Shown in pieces: positions 14,571-21,701 of a stretch of 21,968 nucleotides of DNA (the stretch's first letter is position 1; every line of letters starts with the position of its first letter). The position numbers and the translations under genes were made by a program. The DNA lies in assembly GCA_021798395.1 (NCBI GenBank), contig JAJZHS010000006.1, positions 1 to 21,968 of the forward strand, read 5' to 3'. The DNA is from Pseudomonadota bacterium. GTDB taxonomy: Bacteria; Pseudomonadota; Gammaproteobacteria; Burkholderiales; Burkholderiaceae_C. The notes beneath the pieces are model-generated. The model was given only the letters and a program-made list of their open reading frames with translations, had not been told where the DNA came from and made no database searches.

Positions 14571-16169
14571 GTGTGGACGAAACGAAACGCTGTTGATGCA
14601 AGCACCCCTCGACCTTCGACACCGCCGCGACCCGGCGGCCTTCGTGTGAGCGTCGCGCATCACGACGCCGACGCGGCGACGACGCGGGTGCTCTTCCGCG
14701 TCACCGCGCTGAGCCAGCTGGCCAGCGTGGTCAACACGAGCTTGCTGCTTTTCATCCTGTGGCGGCTTCATCCGCCGTCGTGGGCCTTGCTGTGGTGGGG
14801 CGCGACCATCGCGGTTTCGTTGCTGCGCTATGCGCTGGCGCGCGGCTTCCAGCGGCTCGAGGCGCCCGACGCCGTGGCGCTGCGGCGCTGGCGCCGGCGC
14901 GCCGTCGGCGGCGCGCTGCTCGCCGGACTGACCTGGGCCGGTGGCATCGGGGCCATGCTGGTGGCGGCGCCGGAGGGGACGCGGGCGTTCGTCGCCATGG
15001 TCGCCGCCGGCGTGATGGCCGGCGCGATGCCGGTGCTGTCGGCGGTGCCGGCAGCGTTCCGCGGCTTCGCGCTGCCGATCATCGGCGCCATCGTCGGCGT
15101 GGCCCTGTTCGACGCGCACGGCGCCAACGACCACATCCTGGCGCTGCTGACAGTTCTGCTCGGCGTGGTTCTGTTCCATGGCGCGCGCCACTACCACGCC
15201 ACGCTGTCGCATTCGATCCGGCTGGCCGATCGGCTCGAGGGCAGCGAGCGGCTGTTCCGCACCCTGGCCGAAAGCGCCAGCATCGCGATTTTCACGTATC
15301 GCGAAACCTTCGAGTACATGAACCCGGCCGGCGAGCAGCTGTCGGGCTACACCCTGGCCGAACTGCGCCGCATGCCGGTCGACGCGATCATCCACCCGGA
15401 CGATCGCGAGGACGCGCGGCGGCGCATCCGTCAGCGGCTGCAGGACAGGGAGGCGATCACCGAATACGAATACCGCATCGTCAGCAAGACCGGCGCCGTG
15501 CGCTGGATCCTGCTGCATGGCGCGCGGGTGGTCATCGACGGCAAGCCGCTGGGCGTCGGCTCGGCGTTCGACATCACCGCGCGTCGCGATGCCGAGGACG
15601 TCATCCGCCAGATGGCCTACCACGACCCGCTGACGAGGCTGCCGAACCGGCGGCTGTTGACCGAACGCCTGCAGCAGGCGCTGCGCGGCAGCGAGCAGCG
15701 CGGCGGCCACGGCGCGCTGCTGATGCTCGACCTCGATCGCTTCAAGCAGATCAACGACACCGAGGGCCACGACATCGGCGACCTGTTCCTGCTCGACGTC
15801 GCGCAGCGGCTCAGGCGCTGCGTGCGCGACGAGGACACCGTGGCTCGCCTCGGCGGCGACGAATACGTGGTGCTGCTCGAGGATCTCGCCCACGACGAGA
15901 TCACCGCAGCTGCCGCCGCAGCTGCCGTCGCGGAGAAGATTCGCCGCGCGCTCGCCGAACCCTATCGGCTCGGACCGGGCGACGTCGAGCTCGTCAGCTC
16001 GGCGAGCATCGGCTTGACGCTGTTCCAGGGTGGCGCGCATCCGCCCGAGGCGCTGCTGAAGGCGGCCGACCTCGCGCTGTACCAGGCCAAGGCCGCAGGG
16101 CGCAACACTGTGCGCGTGTTCCAGGCCGCGACCTCGTCCACTGCGTCGGGGACATTGCCCCCCCCGTGA
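14571..16169 (+). CDS. Membrane-bound PAS-GGDEF diguanylate cyclase
   Basis: A 532-residue inner-membrane cyclase that makes c-di-GMP from two GTP. About six hydrophobic segments lie between residues 45 and 205 (a membrane sensor resembling other six-segment GGDEF proteins). A PAS domain follows (225-340: 'EYMNPAGEQLSGYTLAEL') and then GGDEF (345-518). The active site is GGDEY (428-432), a mild variant, with the I-site R419-x-x-D422 five residues upstream. A poly-Ala run (446-452) interrupts the GGDEF domain. The last dozen residues (SSTASGTLPPP) are encoded by the 28-bp repeat at 16136-16163, so the native end may have been replaced. Starts: GTG 14571 has poor SD spacing and GTG 14646 is an alternative that would drop 25 residues. 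Forms a two-gene unit with the HD-GYP phosphodiesterase. Confidence 0.9.
   Translation: MWTKRNAVDASTPRPSTPPRPGGLRVSVAHHDADAATTRVLFRVTALSQLASVVNTSLLLFILWRLHPPSWALLWWGATIAVSLLRYALARGFQRLEAPDAVALRRWRRRAVGGALLAGLTWAGGIGAMLVAAPEGTRAFVAMVAAGVMAGAMPVLSAVPAAFRGFALPIIGAIVGVALFDAHGANDHILALLTVLLGVVLFHGARHYHATLSHSIRLADRLEGSERLFRTLAESASIAIFTYRETFEYMNPAGEQLSGYTLAELRRMPVDAIIHPDDREDARRRIRQRLQDREAITEYEYRIVSKTGAVRWILLHGARVVIDGKPLGVGSAFDITARRDAEDVIRQMAYHDPLTRLPNRRLLTERLQQALRGSEQRGGHGALLMLDLDRFKQINDTEGHDIGDLFLLDVAQRLRRCVRDEDTVARLGGDEYVVLLEDLAHDEITAAAAAAAVAEKIRRALAEPYRLGPGDVELVSSASIGLTLFQGGAHPPEALLKAADLALYQAKAAGRNTVRVFQAATSSTASGTLPPP
16136..16163. repeat. Right copy of the 28-bp direct repeat
   Basis: It matches 13616-13643 at 24 of 28 positions, with the same 12-base opening GTCCACTGCGTC and the same C6 ending. 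It forms the last coding bases of the cyclase gene and is directly followed by the antitoxin remnant. Confidence 0.7.
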
Positions 16170-16291
16170 GGCCTGGGGCCTCGCCCGCACAGCGCCGAAG
16201 GCCGAAACGCGGCAATCCAACCCTGAAGACGACCCTGGCGGTGATGAAAGCCCTGCACATCGACCTCACGGCCAAGCCCGCGCAGGCCTGA
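16168..16291 (+). pseudogene. Frameshifted C-terminal remnant of an addiction-module antidote protein
   Basis: The last 30 or so codons (frame ending TGA 16289-16291) read GNPTLKTTLAVMKALHIDLTAK, the C-terminus of the HigA-like 'addiction module antidote' family, in which GNPTL follows the helix-turn-helix. Just upstream, in another frame (16168-16200), the sequence reads EAWGLARTAPKAE, which resembles the preceding family segment (AGLARTALYKAL), so a frameshift and a small deletion separate the halves. The N-terminal two thirds of the gene and any toxin gene are missing. The fragment begins at the edge of the 28-bp repeat. The upstream half also forms a hairpin (GAGGCC-TGG-GGCCTC, 16168-16182), which could instead terminate the cyclase transcript. 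Confidence 0.55.
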
Positions 16292-16302
16292 CATGCCGAC
16301 GC

Positions 16303-16326
16303 AAGCCGTCGTCTCGCTGACGGCTT
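16303..16326. other. Stem-loop downstream of the antitoxin remnant
   Basis: A perfect 8-bp stem (AAGCCGTC/GACGGCTT) with an 8-base loop begins 12 bases after the remnant's stop codon. No T-run follows. It could be the old terminator of the lost antitoxin gene. Confidence 0.4.
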
Positions 16327-16440
16327 CGGGGCGTTCCCGGCAATCCTGCACATCGGGGTCGCCCTGCCACGTGCCCCGTGAGTGCTCCGCATCAATGAAA
16401 TATCCCATTGCACGATCGCCACGTTGACGCCGCAACCTCC

Positions 16441-16755
16441 ATGAACAATTCATCGCACGAAGAATCCCAGATCCAGGTGCCGCCGTCCTTCGTGGCGCTG
16501 TTCGTCGAACCTGGACGCATCAAGCCGAACGCCTCGCGCGCCCACATCACCGAACGCTACGACTATTGCGAGGATCTGGCGCAACTGCTGGCGCAGCGCG
16601 CCATCGAGGTCCGCGCCGACCTGGGCATCACCGGCGGCGACGTACTCGAACGCATGCGCCGGGGCCTGGCCGACGGCTCGGCCGGCGTCGATGCGGCCGA
16701 GGCGCGCTGGGTGGCCACGCGCCTGGCCGAGCTGCTGGGCTGGCAGCCCGACTGA
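16441..16755 (+). CDS. Small conserved protein of unknown function
   Basis: A 104-residue soluble protein with the start MNNSSHEESQIQVPPSFVAL. I recognise the pattern 'PPSFVALFVEPGR' plus 'YDYCEDLAQLLA' and the closing 'RWVATRLAELLGW' as a family of conserved hypothetical proteins common in Burkholderiales, sometimes carried in databases under an unsupported 'ATPase with chaperone activity' label. No nucleotide-binding motif is visible to justify that name. It is predicted mostly helical, with no signal peptide or membrane segment. ATG 16441 was preferred over an upstream in-frame GTG/ATG because the conserved part begins just after it; no strong SD is seen. It converges on the MFS gene and shares a hairpin with it. 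Confidence 0.75.
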   Translation: MNNSSHEESQIQVPPSFVALFVEPGRIKPNASRAHITERYDYCEDLAQLLAQRAIEVRADLGITGGDVLERMRRGLADGSAGVDAAEARWVATRLAELLGWQPD

Positions 16756-16762
16756 GCGCGGC

Positions 16763-16783
16763 GGGCAGGGCACGGCCCTGCCC
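16763..16783. terminator. Shared hairpin between convergent genes
   Basis: GGGCAGGGC-ACG-GCCCTGCCC is a perfect 9-bp stem with a 3-base loop in the 36-bp gap between the stop codons of the small conserved gene and the MFS gene. It is the likely bidirectional terminator, although no T-run is present. Confidence 0.6.
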
Positions 16784-16791
16784 TGCGCCAC

Positions 16792-18087
16792 TCAGGACGG
16801 CAGCACGTCGCCGCGGGTCTCCAGCGCGAAGGGGATCACCAGCAGGCCCGCGACGAATGCCACCGCGGTCCACGCCACCGGAGTCCCCAGCGTGCCCATG
16901 TGGCTGACCGCGGCGGCCAGGATGAAGTTCACCGCCGCGCCGAGGAAGCGCCCGATCGAGGTGTTGAAGGCGAAGGCCGTTGCGCGCACCCGGGTCTCGT
17001 ACTGCTCGGGCAGCCAGAGGCTGAACATCGCGAAATTCCCCCCGAAGAATCCCAGGAAGAACAAGGTGGCGATGAACACGTCGAGACCGTTCGGCACGTA
17101 GAAGGCCCAGCCGAAGCTGACCACGATGCAGATCGCCATGCCCAGGTAGTACAGCGACAGGGTGTTCTTGCGCCCGAAGCGCTCGGCCATCGGCGGCAGC
17201 GCCAGGCAGCCCAGGATGGTGCCGATGGACAGGATGCCGGTGCCGATCGAGGCCATGTGCACCGCCTGCAGGTGGGTCATGCCCTGCTTGAGCGCCAGCT
17301 GGATGATGGCCGCCGGCTCATACACCGCGCCGGCCCACAGGCCGATGATGGCCACCGTCAGCAGCGTCGCGTTGACCAGGGTGCGGCGCCGGTACTGGGC
17401 GTTGAAGATCTCCGACAAGGGGCTGCGACGGGCCGGCTTGGCGGCGTGCTCCCACTTGTCGGGCTCGCCCACCTTGAGCATGGTGTAAATGGCCACCACC
17501 ACCGGGAACAGGCCGCACAGGAACATGGCCCGCCAGCCGTAGTGCGCACCGACCGTGAAGTTCAGCGCCGCGGCAATGAAAAAGCCCGCGTAATAGCCTG
17601 TCTGCAGGAAGCCGGCGCCCATCTTGCGCCGGTCCTCCGGCCACGACTCGGCCACGAAGGTGCCGGCCAGCGCCCATTCGCCGCCGATGCCGATGCCGGC
17701 CAGCAGGCGGAACAATCCGAGTTCCCACACGTTCTGGGACATGGCCGCCAGGCCGGTGAACAGCGCATAGCCGACGATGGTCGCGGCGAGCACGCGGGTG
17801 CGGCCGAAGCGGTCGGCGATCGGCCCCCAGATGAAGGACAGGCCCCAGCCCACCAGGAACAGCGCGAACAGGATCGAGCCGGCCAGCCCGATGTGGGCCG
17901 GCGTGGGCGCGATTCCCGACCGCGGCAGCAACTCGGTCAGCGCCGGCACCAGCACCAGGGCGTAGATGATGGAGTCCATGCCATCCAGGGTCCAGCCGAA
18001 CCAGGCGGCCCAGAAGCCGCGGATCTGCTGGGAGTTGAGCGGTGTTCGCGCGGGTAGCGCGGGGCCGCTTGCGGTGGTTTGATTCAT
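16792..18087 (-). CDS. MFS transporter, probable malonate uptake carrier
   Basis: A 431-residue, 12-segment major facilitator protein of the sialate/aromatic-acid:H+ symporter type. The first helix carries 'GWTLDGMDSIIYAL', the 2-3 loop the signature 'GPIADRFGRTRV', and helix 5 'GGEWALAGTFVAESWP'; a second DRxGR-like loop (AERFGRKN) lies after helix 8. ATG 18087 has a strong AAGGAGGAG site six bases upstream. It follows mdcH by 52 bases on the same strand, in the position where mdcLM or mdcF transporters lie in characterised malonate operons, so malonate (or another dicarboxylate) import by proton symport is the best guess. The substrate cannot be read from the sequence itself. Confidence 0.85.
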   Translation of the reverse strand: MNQTTASGPALPARTPLNSQQIRGFWAAWFGWTLDGMDSIIYALVLVPALTELLPRSGIAPTPAHIGLAGSILFALFLVGWGLSFIWGPIADRFGRTRVLAATIVGYALFTGLAAMSQNVWELGLFRLLAGIGIGGEWALAGTFVAESWPEDRRKMGAGFLQTGYYAGFFIAAALNFTVGAHYGWRAMFLCGLFPVVVAIYTMLKVGEPDKWEHAAKPARRSPLSEIFNAQYRRRTLVNATLLTVAIIGLWAGAVYEPAAIIQLALKQGMTHLQAVHMASIGTGILSIGTILGCLALPPMAERFGRKNTLSLYYLGMAICIVVSFGWAFYVPNGLDVFIATLFFLGFFGGNFAMFSLWLPEQYETRVRATAFAFNTSIGRFLGAAVNFILAAAVSHMGTLGTPVAWTAVAFVAGLLVIPFALETRGDVLPS

Positions 18088-18139
18088 GTTCGTCTCCTCC
18101 TTGCGGGTGTGTCCCGCTTTTGCTGGAAATGGTCGCCCG

Positions 18140-19084
18140 CTACTGCCGGGATCGTGCCCGCTGCGCCCGCACGACCAGCGAGCGCAGGCTTGTCTCCTCG
18201 CTGGCCAGCACCTCCACGCGACAACTGATCTGTCGCACCATGCGCCCCAGCGCCTGCCCGGGCGGCATCTCGATCACGCACTGCACGCCCAGTTCGACCA
18301 GCAGCCGGTTGGCGTCGTTCCAGCGCACGGGCCGCATCACCCCCTCGGCCAGGTCGCGCGCGATGTCGTGCGCCGCGCGCAACGCGCGTGCCGTGGTATT
18401 GGCCATGTAGGCAACGTGGGCGTCCTGCAGCCGCAGTGATCGAAGCGCCTCGGCCAGCCGTTCGCCACAATGCGCCAGCAGCGGGCAGTGCGAGGGCACC
18501 GCGACGTCCAGGCGCTCGACCTGGCGCGCGCCGGCCGCGCGCGCCGCCCCGCCGAGCTCGTCCAGACGGGCGTCGGCGCCGGCCACGACGAATTGCGCAT
18601 CGCCGTTGAGATTCGCCAGGTACGCCCGGGCACGCGAATCCTCGTGCCCGGCGTTGCACTGCTCGATCAGGCCTTGCAGCGCAACCTGCCGCAGGCCGGA
18701 CACCGCCAGCATGCCGTAGCCCCGCGGAAATGCGTCCTGCATGCATTGGGCGCGCAGGCGCACCAGGCGCAGCGCATCGGAGAATTCCAGGCTGCCGCAG
18801 GCCACCGCCGCGCCGAAGGCCCCAACGGACAGCCCGGCCACCGCGTCGGGCAGCACGCCCTCGGCGCCCAGCACACGCGCCTGGGCGACCCCGGCCACCA
18901 GCAGGCCCAGCTGCACACCCACCGTGGAATGCAGCGCCGGTGCGCGGTCGTAGCGCTCCACCGCGTCGCCGAGCACGTCGGAGGCTTCCTGCAAGGTCTC
19001 GCGCACGCGTGCGTGCCCGGGCAGACGCCGCAGGTAGCCCTCGCTTTGCGCGCCCTGGCCGGGGAACAGGAAGGCCAGCTGCAT
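18140..19084 (-). CDS. mdcH: Malonate decarboxylase epsilon subunit (malonyltransferase)
   Basis: A 314-residue acyltransferase of the FabD fold that transfers malonyl from malonyl-CoA to the MdcC thiol, priming the decarboxylase. Visible: the N-terminal 'LAFLFPGQGAQ' (3-13), the nucleophile elbow GLSVG with S86, and H199 (VPSHCPLL) as the catalytic base. ATG 19084 overlaps the mdcG stop by one base (TGATG); the longer open frame upstream is shadow of mdcG. The length matches the family (about 300-310). It is the last mdc gene in the operon, and the MFS gene follows. Confidence 0.94.
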   Translation of the reverse strand: MQLAFLFPGQGAQSEGYLRRLPGHARVRETLQEASDVLGDAVERYDRAPALHSTVGVQLGLLVAGVAQARVLGAEGVLPDAVAGLSVGAFGAAVACGSLEFSDALRLVRLRAQCMQDAFPRGYGMLAVSGLRQVALQGLIEQCNAGHEDSRARAYLANLNGDAQFVVAGADARLDELGGAARAAGARQVERLDVAVPSHCPLLAHCGERLAEALRSLRLQDAHVAYMANTTARALRAAHDIARDLAEGVMRPVRWNDANRLLVELGVQCVIEMPPGQALGRMVRQISCRVEVLASEETSLRSLVVRAQRARSRQ

Positions 19085-19728
19085 CAGGCACTCCGCGGCG
19101 CCGGGCGCAGCAAGGCGCCGCGGGGGCTTCGCAACAGATAGCAGCCCCCGGCCGCGAACTCGCTCAGCGCCGCGCCCCCCGCCGGCCATTCCAGCAGCAC
19201 GTCGATGCGGGCCGCGGCCTGCCTCGGCAGGGCCGCGAGCCACCCGCGAGCCCGCGCGCGCGCCGGAGCACGTGCACAACGCACCACGATGTCGAGGTCG
19301 CTGGCGGGCCCCACGCAAGCCCATCCGCTGGCCAGTTCGAAGCCGACGCTTCCCGCCGGGCCCCAGTCGCTCGGGCCGCACGCGCTCCAGGCTTGTTCGA
19401 GTTGCGCCAGCGCGGCCCATGCGCCGAGCGCCGTGCGCGCCGGATCCAGCCCGGCCACGCGAGCGCGCAGCTCGGGCGGGCGCAGCCATTCCCTTACGTC
19501 GGCCGCGTCCACCCAGGCCGCGGCCCGCTGGGTGCGCTGCGCGCCCCGCACGCCGACCGCGATGCGCCCAGCCCGCGCGGCCGCGCGCCGCGTCACCACC
19601 CACGGCGCCGCCGCCAGCGCTTCCTGCGCCCAGGCTTGCGGCGCCTGCTCCCAGTGCAGCACGCGAGGCGAGGCCAGGCGCAGCAGATCGTGCACCTGCG
19701 CCCTTTGGCCCGGGCTCAACGCGCCCAT
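19084..19728 (-). CDS. mdcG: Phosphoribosyl-dephospho-CoA transferase
   Basis: A 214-residue nucleotidyltransferase that attaches 2'-(5''-triphosphoribosyl)-3'-dephospho-CoA to the serine of MdcC, releasing pyrophosphate. The diagnostic segment is 'WGPAGSVGFELASG' (122-135) followed by 'ASDLDIVVR' (142-150); D144 and D146 are the metal-binding pair of the fold. The N-terminal region (RVLHWEQAPQAW) matches the start of other MdcG proteins. It overlaps the end of mdcE by 13 bases and the start of mdcH by 1 base, so expression is tightly coupled. Alanine and arginine content is very high, as expected at this GC content. Confidence 0.92.
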   Translation of the reverse strand: MGALSPGQRAQVHDLLRLASPRVLHWEQAPQAWAQEALAAAPWVVTRRAAARAGRIAVGVRGAQRTQRAAAWVDAADVREWLRPPELRARVAGLDPARTALGAWAALAQLEQAWSACGPSDWGPAGSVGFELASGWACVGPASDLDIVVRCARAPARARARGWLAALPRQAAARIDVLLEWPAGGAALSEFAAGGCYLLRSPRGALLRPAPRSA

Positions 19729-20534
19729 TGCTCGGCCATGCGCCGGCGCACCTCGACGGACGCTGAGCGCCCGCCACGCGAGCGCTCAGCGGTCCAGCGA
19801 ACCGACAGGTCGCGTTCCTCGGGCCCGATGTCGCGCAAGGCCTCGGCCAGGGCCTCGCGCACCAGTCCCACCTGTTGCGCGTCCGGTGCCTGCGCGTCCA
19901 CCCCACCGATCAGCCGGTGCAACAGGCCCAACCCCGCATAGTCGGCAATGCGGTAGGACATCGGCGGCTGCGCGCCGGCGATCTCGTCGAGTTCGGCCAC
20001 GCTGCGCCGCGTGACCCTGGCCGCGGCCTCGCGGCCCATCGCATGCACCACCACGCCCGGATCATCCAGCGCGAGCAAACGATGCGCCTGATAACCGTGC
20101 GCCAGGAAGGCTCCCGACATGCCCCCCCCCACCAGCAGCGCGACGACCTTGTGCCCGGCCTGGCGGGCGCTGGCGTAGGCGTCCACCGCGGCAGCACAGG
20201 CGAGATGGATGCCCAGCATCTCCTCGCGCCGCCCGTAGGCCTGACCGCGCACGTCCACCACCGCGACCAGCGCGCGGCGCTCCCCGTCCTTGTCCGCCCG
20301 AAGCGCATCGCGCACCACCGCGGCAAGGCCCCACGCCTCGCGCAGACCGACCTCGCCTTGGCGCGCCCTGGCGAAGGGGCTGGCCGGATCGGGCACGACG
20401 CACAGGAAGCGCGCCGGCCCAGCGTCCAGGGTGCCGTCGGCGGCCAGCACCGACGGCGGCAGGCCGTCCACGCGCGTGGCGTCGGCGGCGAGATGGTCGA
20501 ACCAGATCCTGCCTCGCGTCGGGGGCGTGTTCAT
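19716..20534 (-). CDS. mdcE: Malonate decarboxylase gamma subunit
   Basis: A 272-residue carboxyltransferase-fold subunit that pairs with MdcD to decarboxylate malonyl-S-ACP, giving acetyl-S-ACP and CO2 in the biotin-independent enzyme. Seen: 'ARFLCVVPDPASPFARARQGEVGL' region, 'AVVDVRGQAYGRREE', and the Gly-rich 'LLVGGGMSGAFLAHGY' that forms an oxyanion hole. The C-terminal helix region is typical. ATG 20534 overlaps the mdcD stop (ATGA). An 8-C run (about 20121-20128) lies in the Gly-rich codons; the frame is intact across it, but it is a slippage-prone spot. Confidence 0.94.
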   Translation of the reverse strand: MNTPPTRGRIWFDHLAADATRVDGLPPSVLAADGTLDAGPARFLCVVPDPASPFARARQGEVGLREAWGLAAVVRDALRADKDGERRALVAVVDVRGQAYGRREEMLGIHLACAAAVDAYASARQAGHKVVALLVGGGMSGAFLAHGYQAHRLLALDDPGVVVHAMGREAAARVTRRSVAELDEIAGAQPPMSYRIADYAGLGLLHRLIGGVDAQAPDAQQVGLVREALAEALRDIGPEERDLSVRWTAERSRGGRSASVEVRRRMAEQWAR

Positions 20535-21412
20535 GGCTTGTCTCCATGCGCCTGGCGCGGCGCCTCCCAGGCCTCGCGCAAGGCTCGCGGGCTCAGATCC
20601 TCCCGCGTCGCCAGCGCATCGATGCGCGCTTGCCAGGCCGCCACCTGGGTGCTGCGGGCCTCGGCCGGTGCGCCCAGCGCGAAACCCAGCACCTGCTCGC
20701 GCACCTGCGCCACGTCGTCGTCCACCAGCGCGTCGGCCAGGCCGGTGGCCACGCGCTGCTCACCACCGATCAGGCTCCACACCAGGCGCCGGTCGCCGGC
20801 ATCGAACTCCTCCACGCCGGCCTCCTGCTCGATCACCTCCGGGCCGTTCATGCCCAGACGCGCCTGGCGGGTGATCACGATGTGGGAGCACAGGCCGGCC
20901 ACCAGGGACATGCCGCCGAAACAGCCCACGAGCCCGGCGATCACCGCCACCACCGGCACATGCCGGCGCAGCGCAACCACCGCGGACTGGATCTCGGCGA
21001 TCGCCGCCAGCCCCAGGTTGGCCTCCTGCAGGCGCACTCCTCCGGTCTCCAGCAGCAGCACCGGCAACACCGGCCGGCCGGCCTCGCAGTCCCGCAAGGC
21101 GAGTTCCAGCGCGGCGGCGATCTTCGCGCCGCAGACCTCGCCGATGCTGCCTCCCTGGAAGCGGCCTTCGAGCGCGGCGACGACTGCGTCGCGGCCTCGC
21201 AGGCGCCCGCGCAGCACCACGACGCCGTCGTCGGACTGCGGCACGATGCCCTGGCGCGGCAGCCAGGGAGACTGCAGACCGTCGAACGGCCCGAGCAATT
21301 CGCGCTGCCCCTCGGGATCGAGCAGGCCGCGGGCGCGTTCGCGCGCGCTCAACTCGATGAAACTCTGGCGTGCCAGCACGTCGTGCCGCGGCGCGGTCTG
21401 GGTGTCTGTCAT
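20531..21412 (-). CDS. mdcD: Malonate decarboxylase beta subunit
   Basis: A 293-residue partner of MdcE with the crotonase-like carboxyltransferase fold. Seen: the N-terminal 'FIELSARERARGLLD' (18-32), 'LEGRFQGGSIGEVCGAK' (81-97), 'LLLETGGVRLQEAN' (118-131) and 'GCFGGMSLVAGLCSHIVIT' (162-180). It forms the decarboxylation site with MdcE. ATG 21412 overlaps the mdcC stop by four bases (ATGA). Length is as usual for the family. Confidence 0.95.
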   Translation of the reverse strand: MTDTQTAPRHDVLARQSFIELSARERARGLLDPEGQRELLGPFDGLQSPWLPRQGIVPQSDDGVVVLRGRLRGRDAVVAALEGRFQGGSIGEVCGAKIAAALELALRDCEAGRPVLPVLLLETGGVRLQEANLGLAAIAEIQSAVVALRRHVPVVAVIAGLVGCFGGMSLVAGLCSHIVITRQARLGMNGPEVIEQEAGVEEFDAGDRRLVWSLIGGEQRVATGLADALVDDDVAQVREQVLGFALGAPAEARSTQVAAWQARIDALATREDLSPRALREAWEAPRQAHGDKP

Positions 21413-21699
21413 GGGCGCGAGGCCTCCAGGGCTTGTTCCAGGCGCAGTGCGACGACCCCCGGCGTGGCGCCGAAGTCGTTGATCCGCAGCGAGGCGGCGA
21501 CCGGATGGCGTTCAAAGAAGCGCTGCAGCACACGGCGCCAGATCTCGCCGTATCCGTCGACGCTGGTGCACACGCGCACCCGGGCGCCGCCATCGGCCGG
21601 TTCAAGAAGGATTTCCAGGTCTCCCGAGCCCACCACTCCCACGTGCGCTCGCTGCGCCACGGGGTGTTCGGCCGGGAATTCGAATTCGAGGTTTTCCAT
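21409..21699 (-). CDS. mdcC: Malonate decarboxylase acyl carrier protein (delta subunit)
   Basis: A 96-residue carrier whose serine bears the dephospho-CoA-type prosthetic group. The motif is 'VGVVGSGDLEILL'; with the ATG at 21699 the modified serine is residue 25, as in Klebsiella MdcC, which supports this start over a TTG two codons earlier that would overlap the mdcB stop. The C-terminal 'INDFGATPGVVALRLEQAL' is also diagnostic. Acetyl and malonyl groups are carried on this protein between MdcA, MdcH and MdcD/E. Confidence 0.95.
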   Translation of the reverse strand: MENLEFEFPAEHPVAQRAHVGVVGSGDLEILLEPADGGARVRVCTSVDGYGEIWRRVLQRFFERHPVAASLRINDFGATPGVVALRLEQALEASRP

Positions 21700-21701
21700 G
21701 G

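Noticed and set aside
14274..16220. Minus-strand frame of 648 codons opposite the diguanylate cyclase
   Set aside because: No recognisable motif; the plus strand has PAS and GGDEF.
20121..20128. Run of eight C in mdcE as a possible frameshift
   Set aside because: The reading frame and family match continue unchanged on both sides, coding for the Gly-rich loop.
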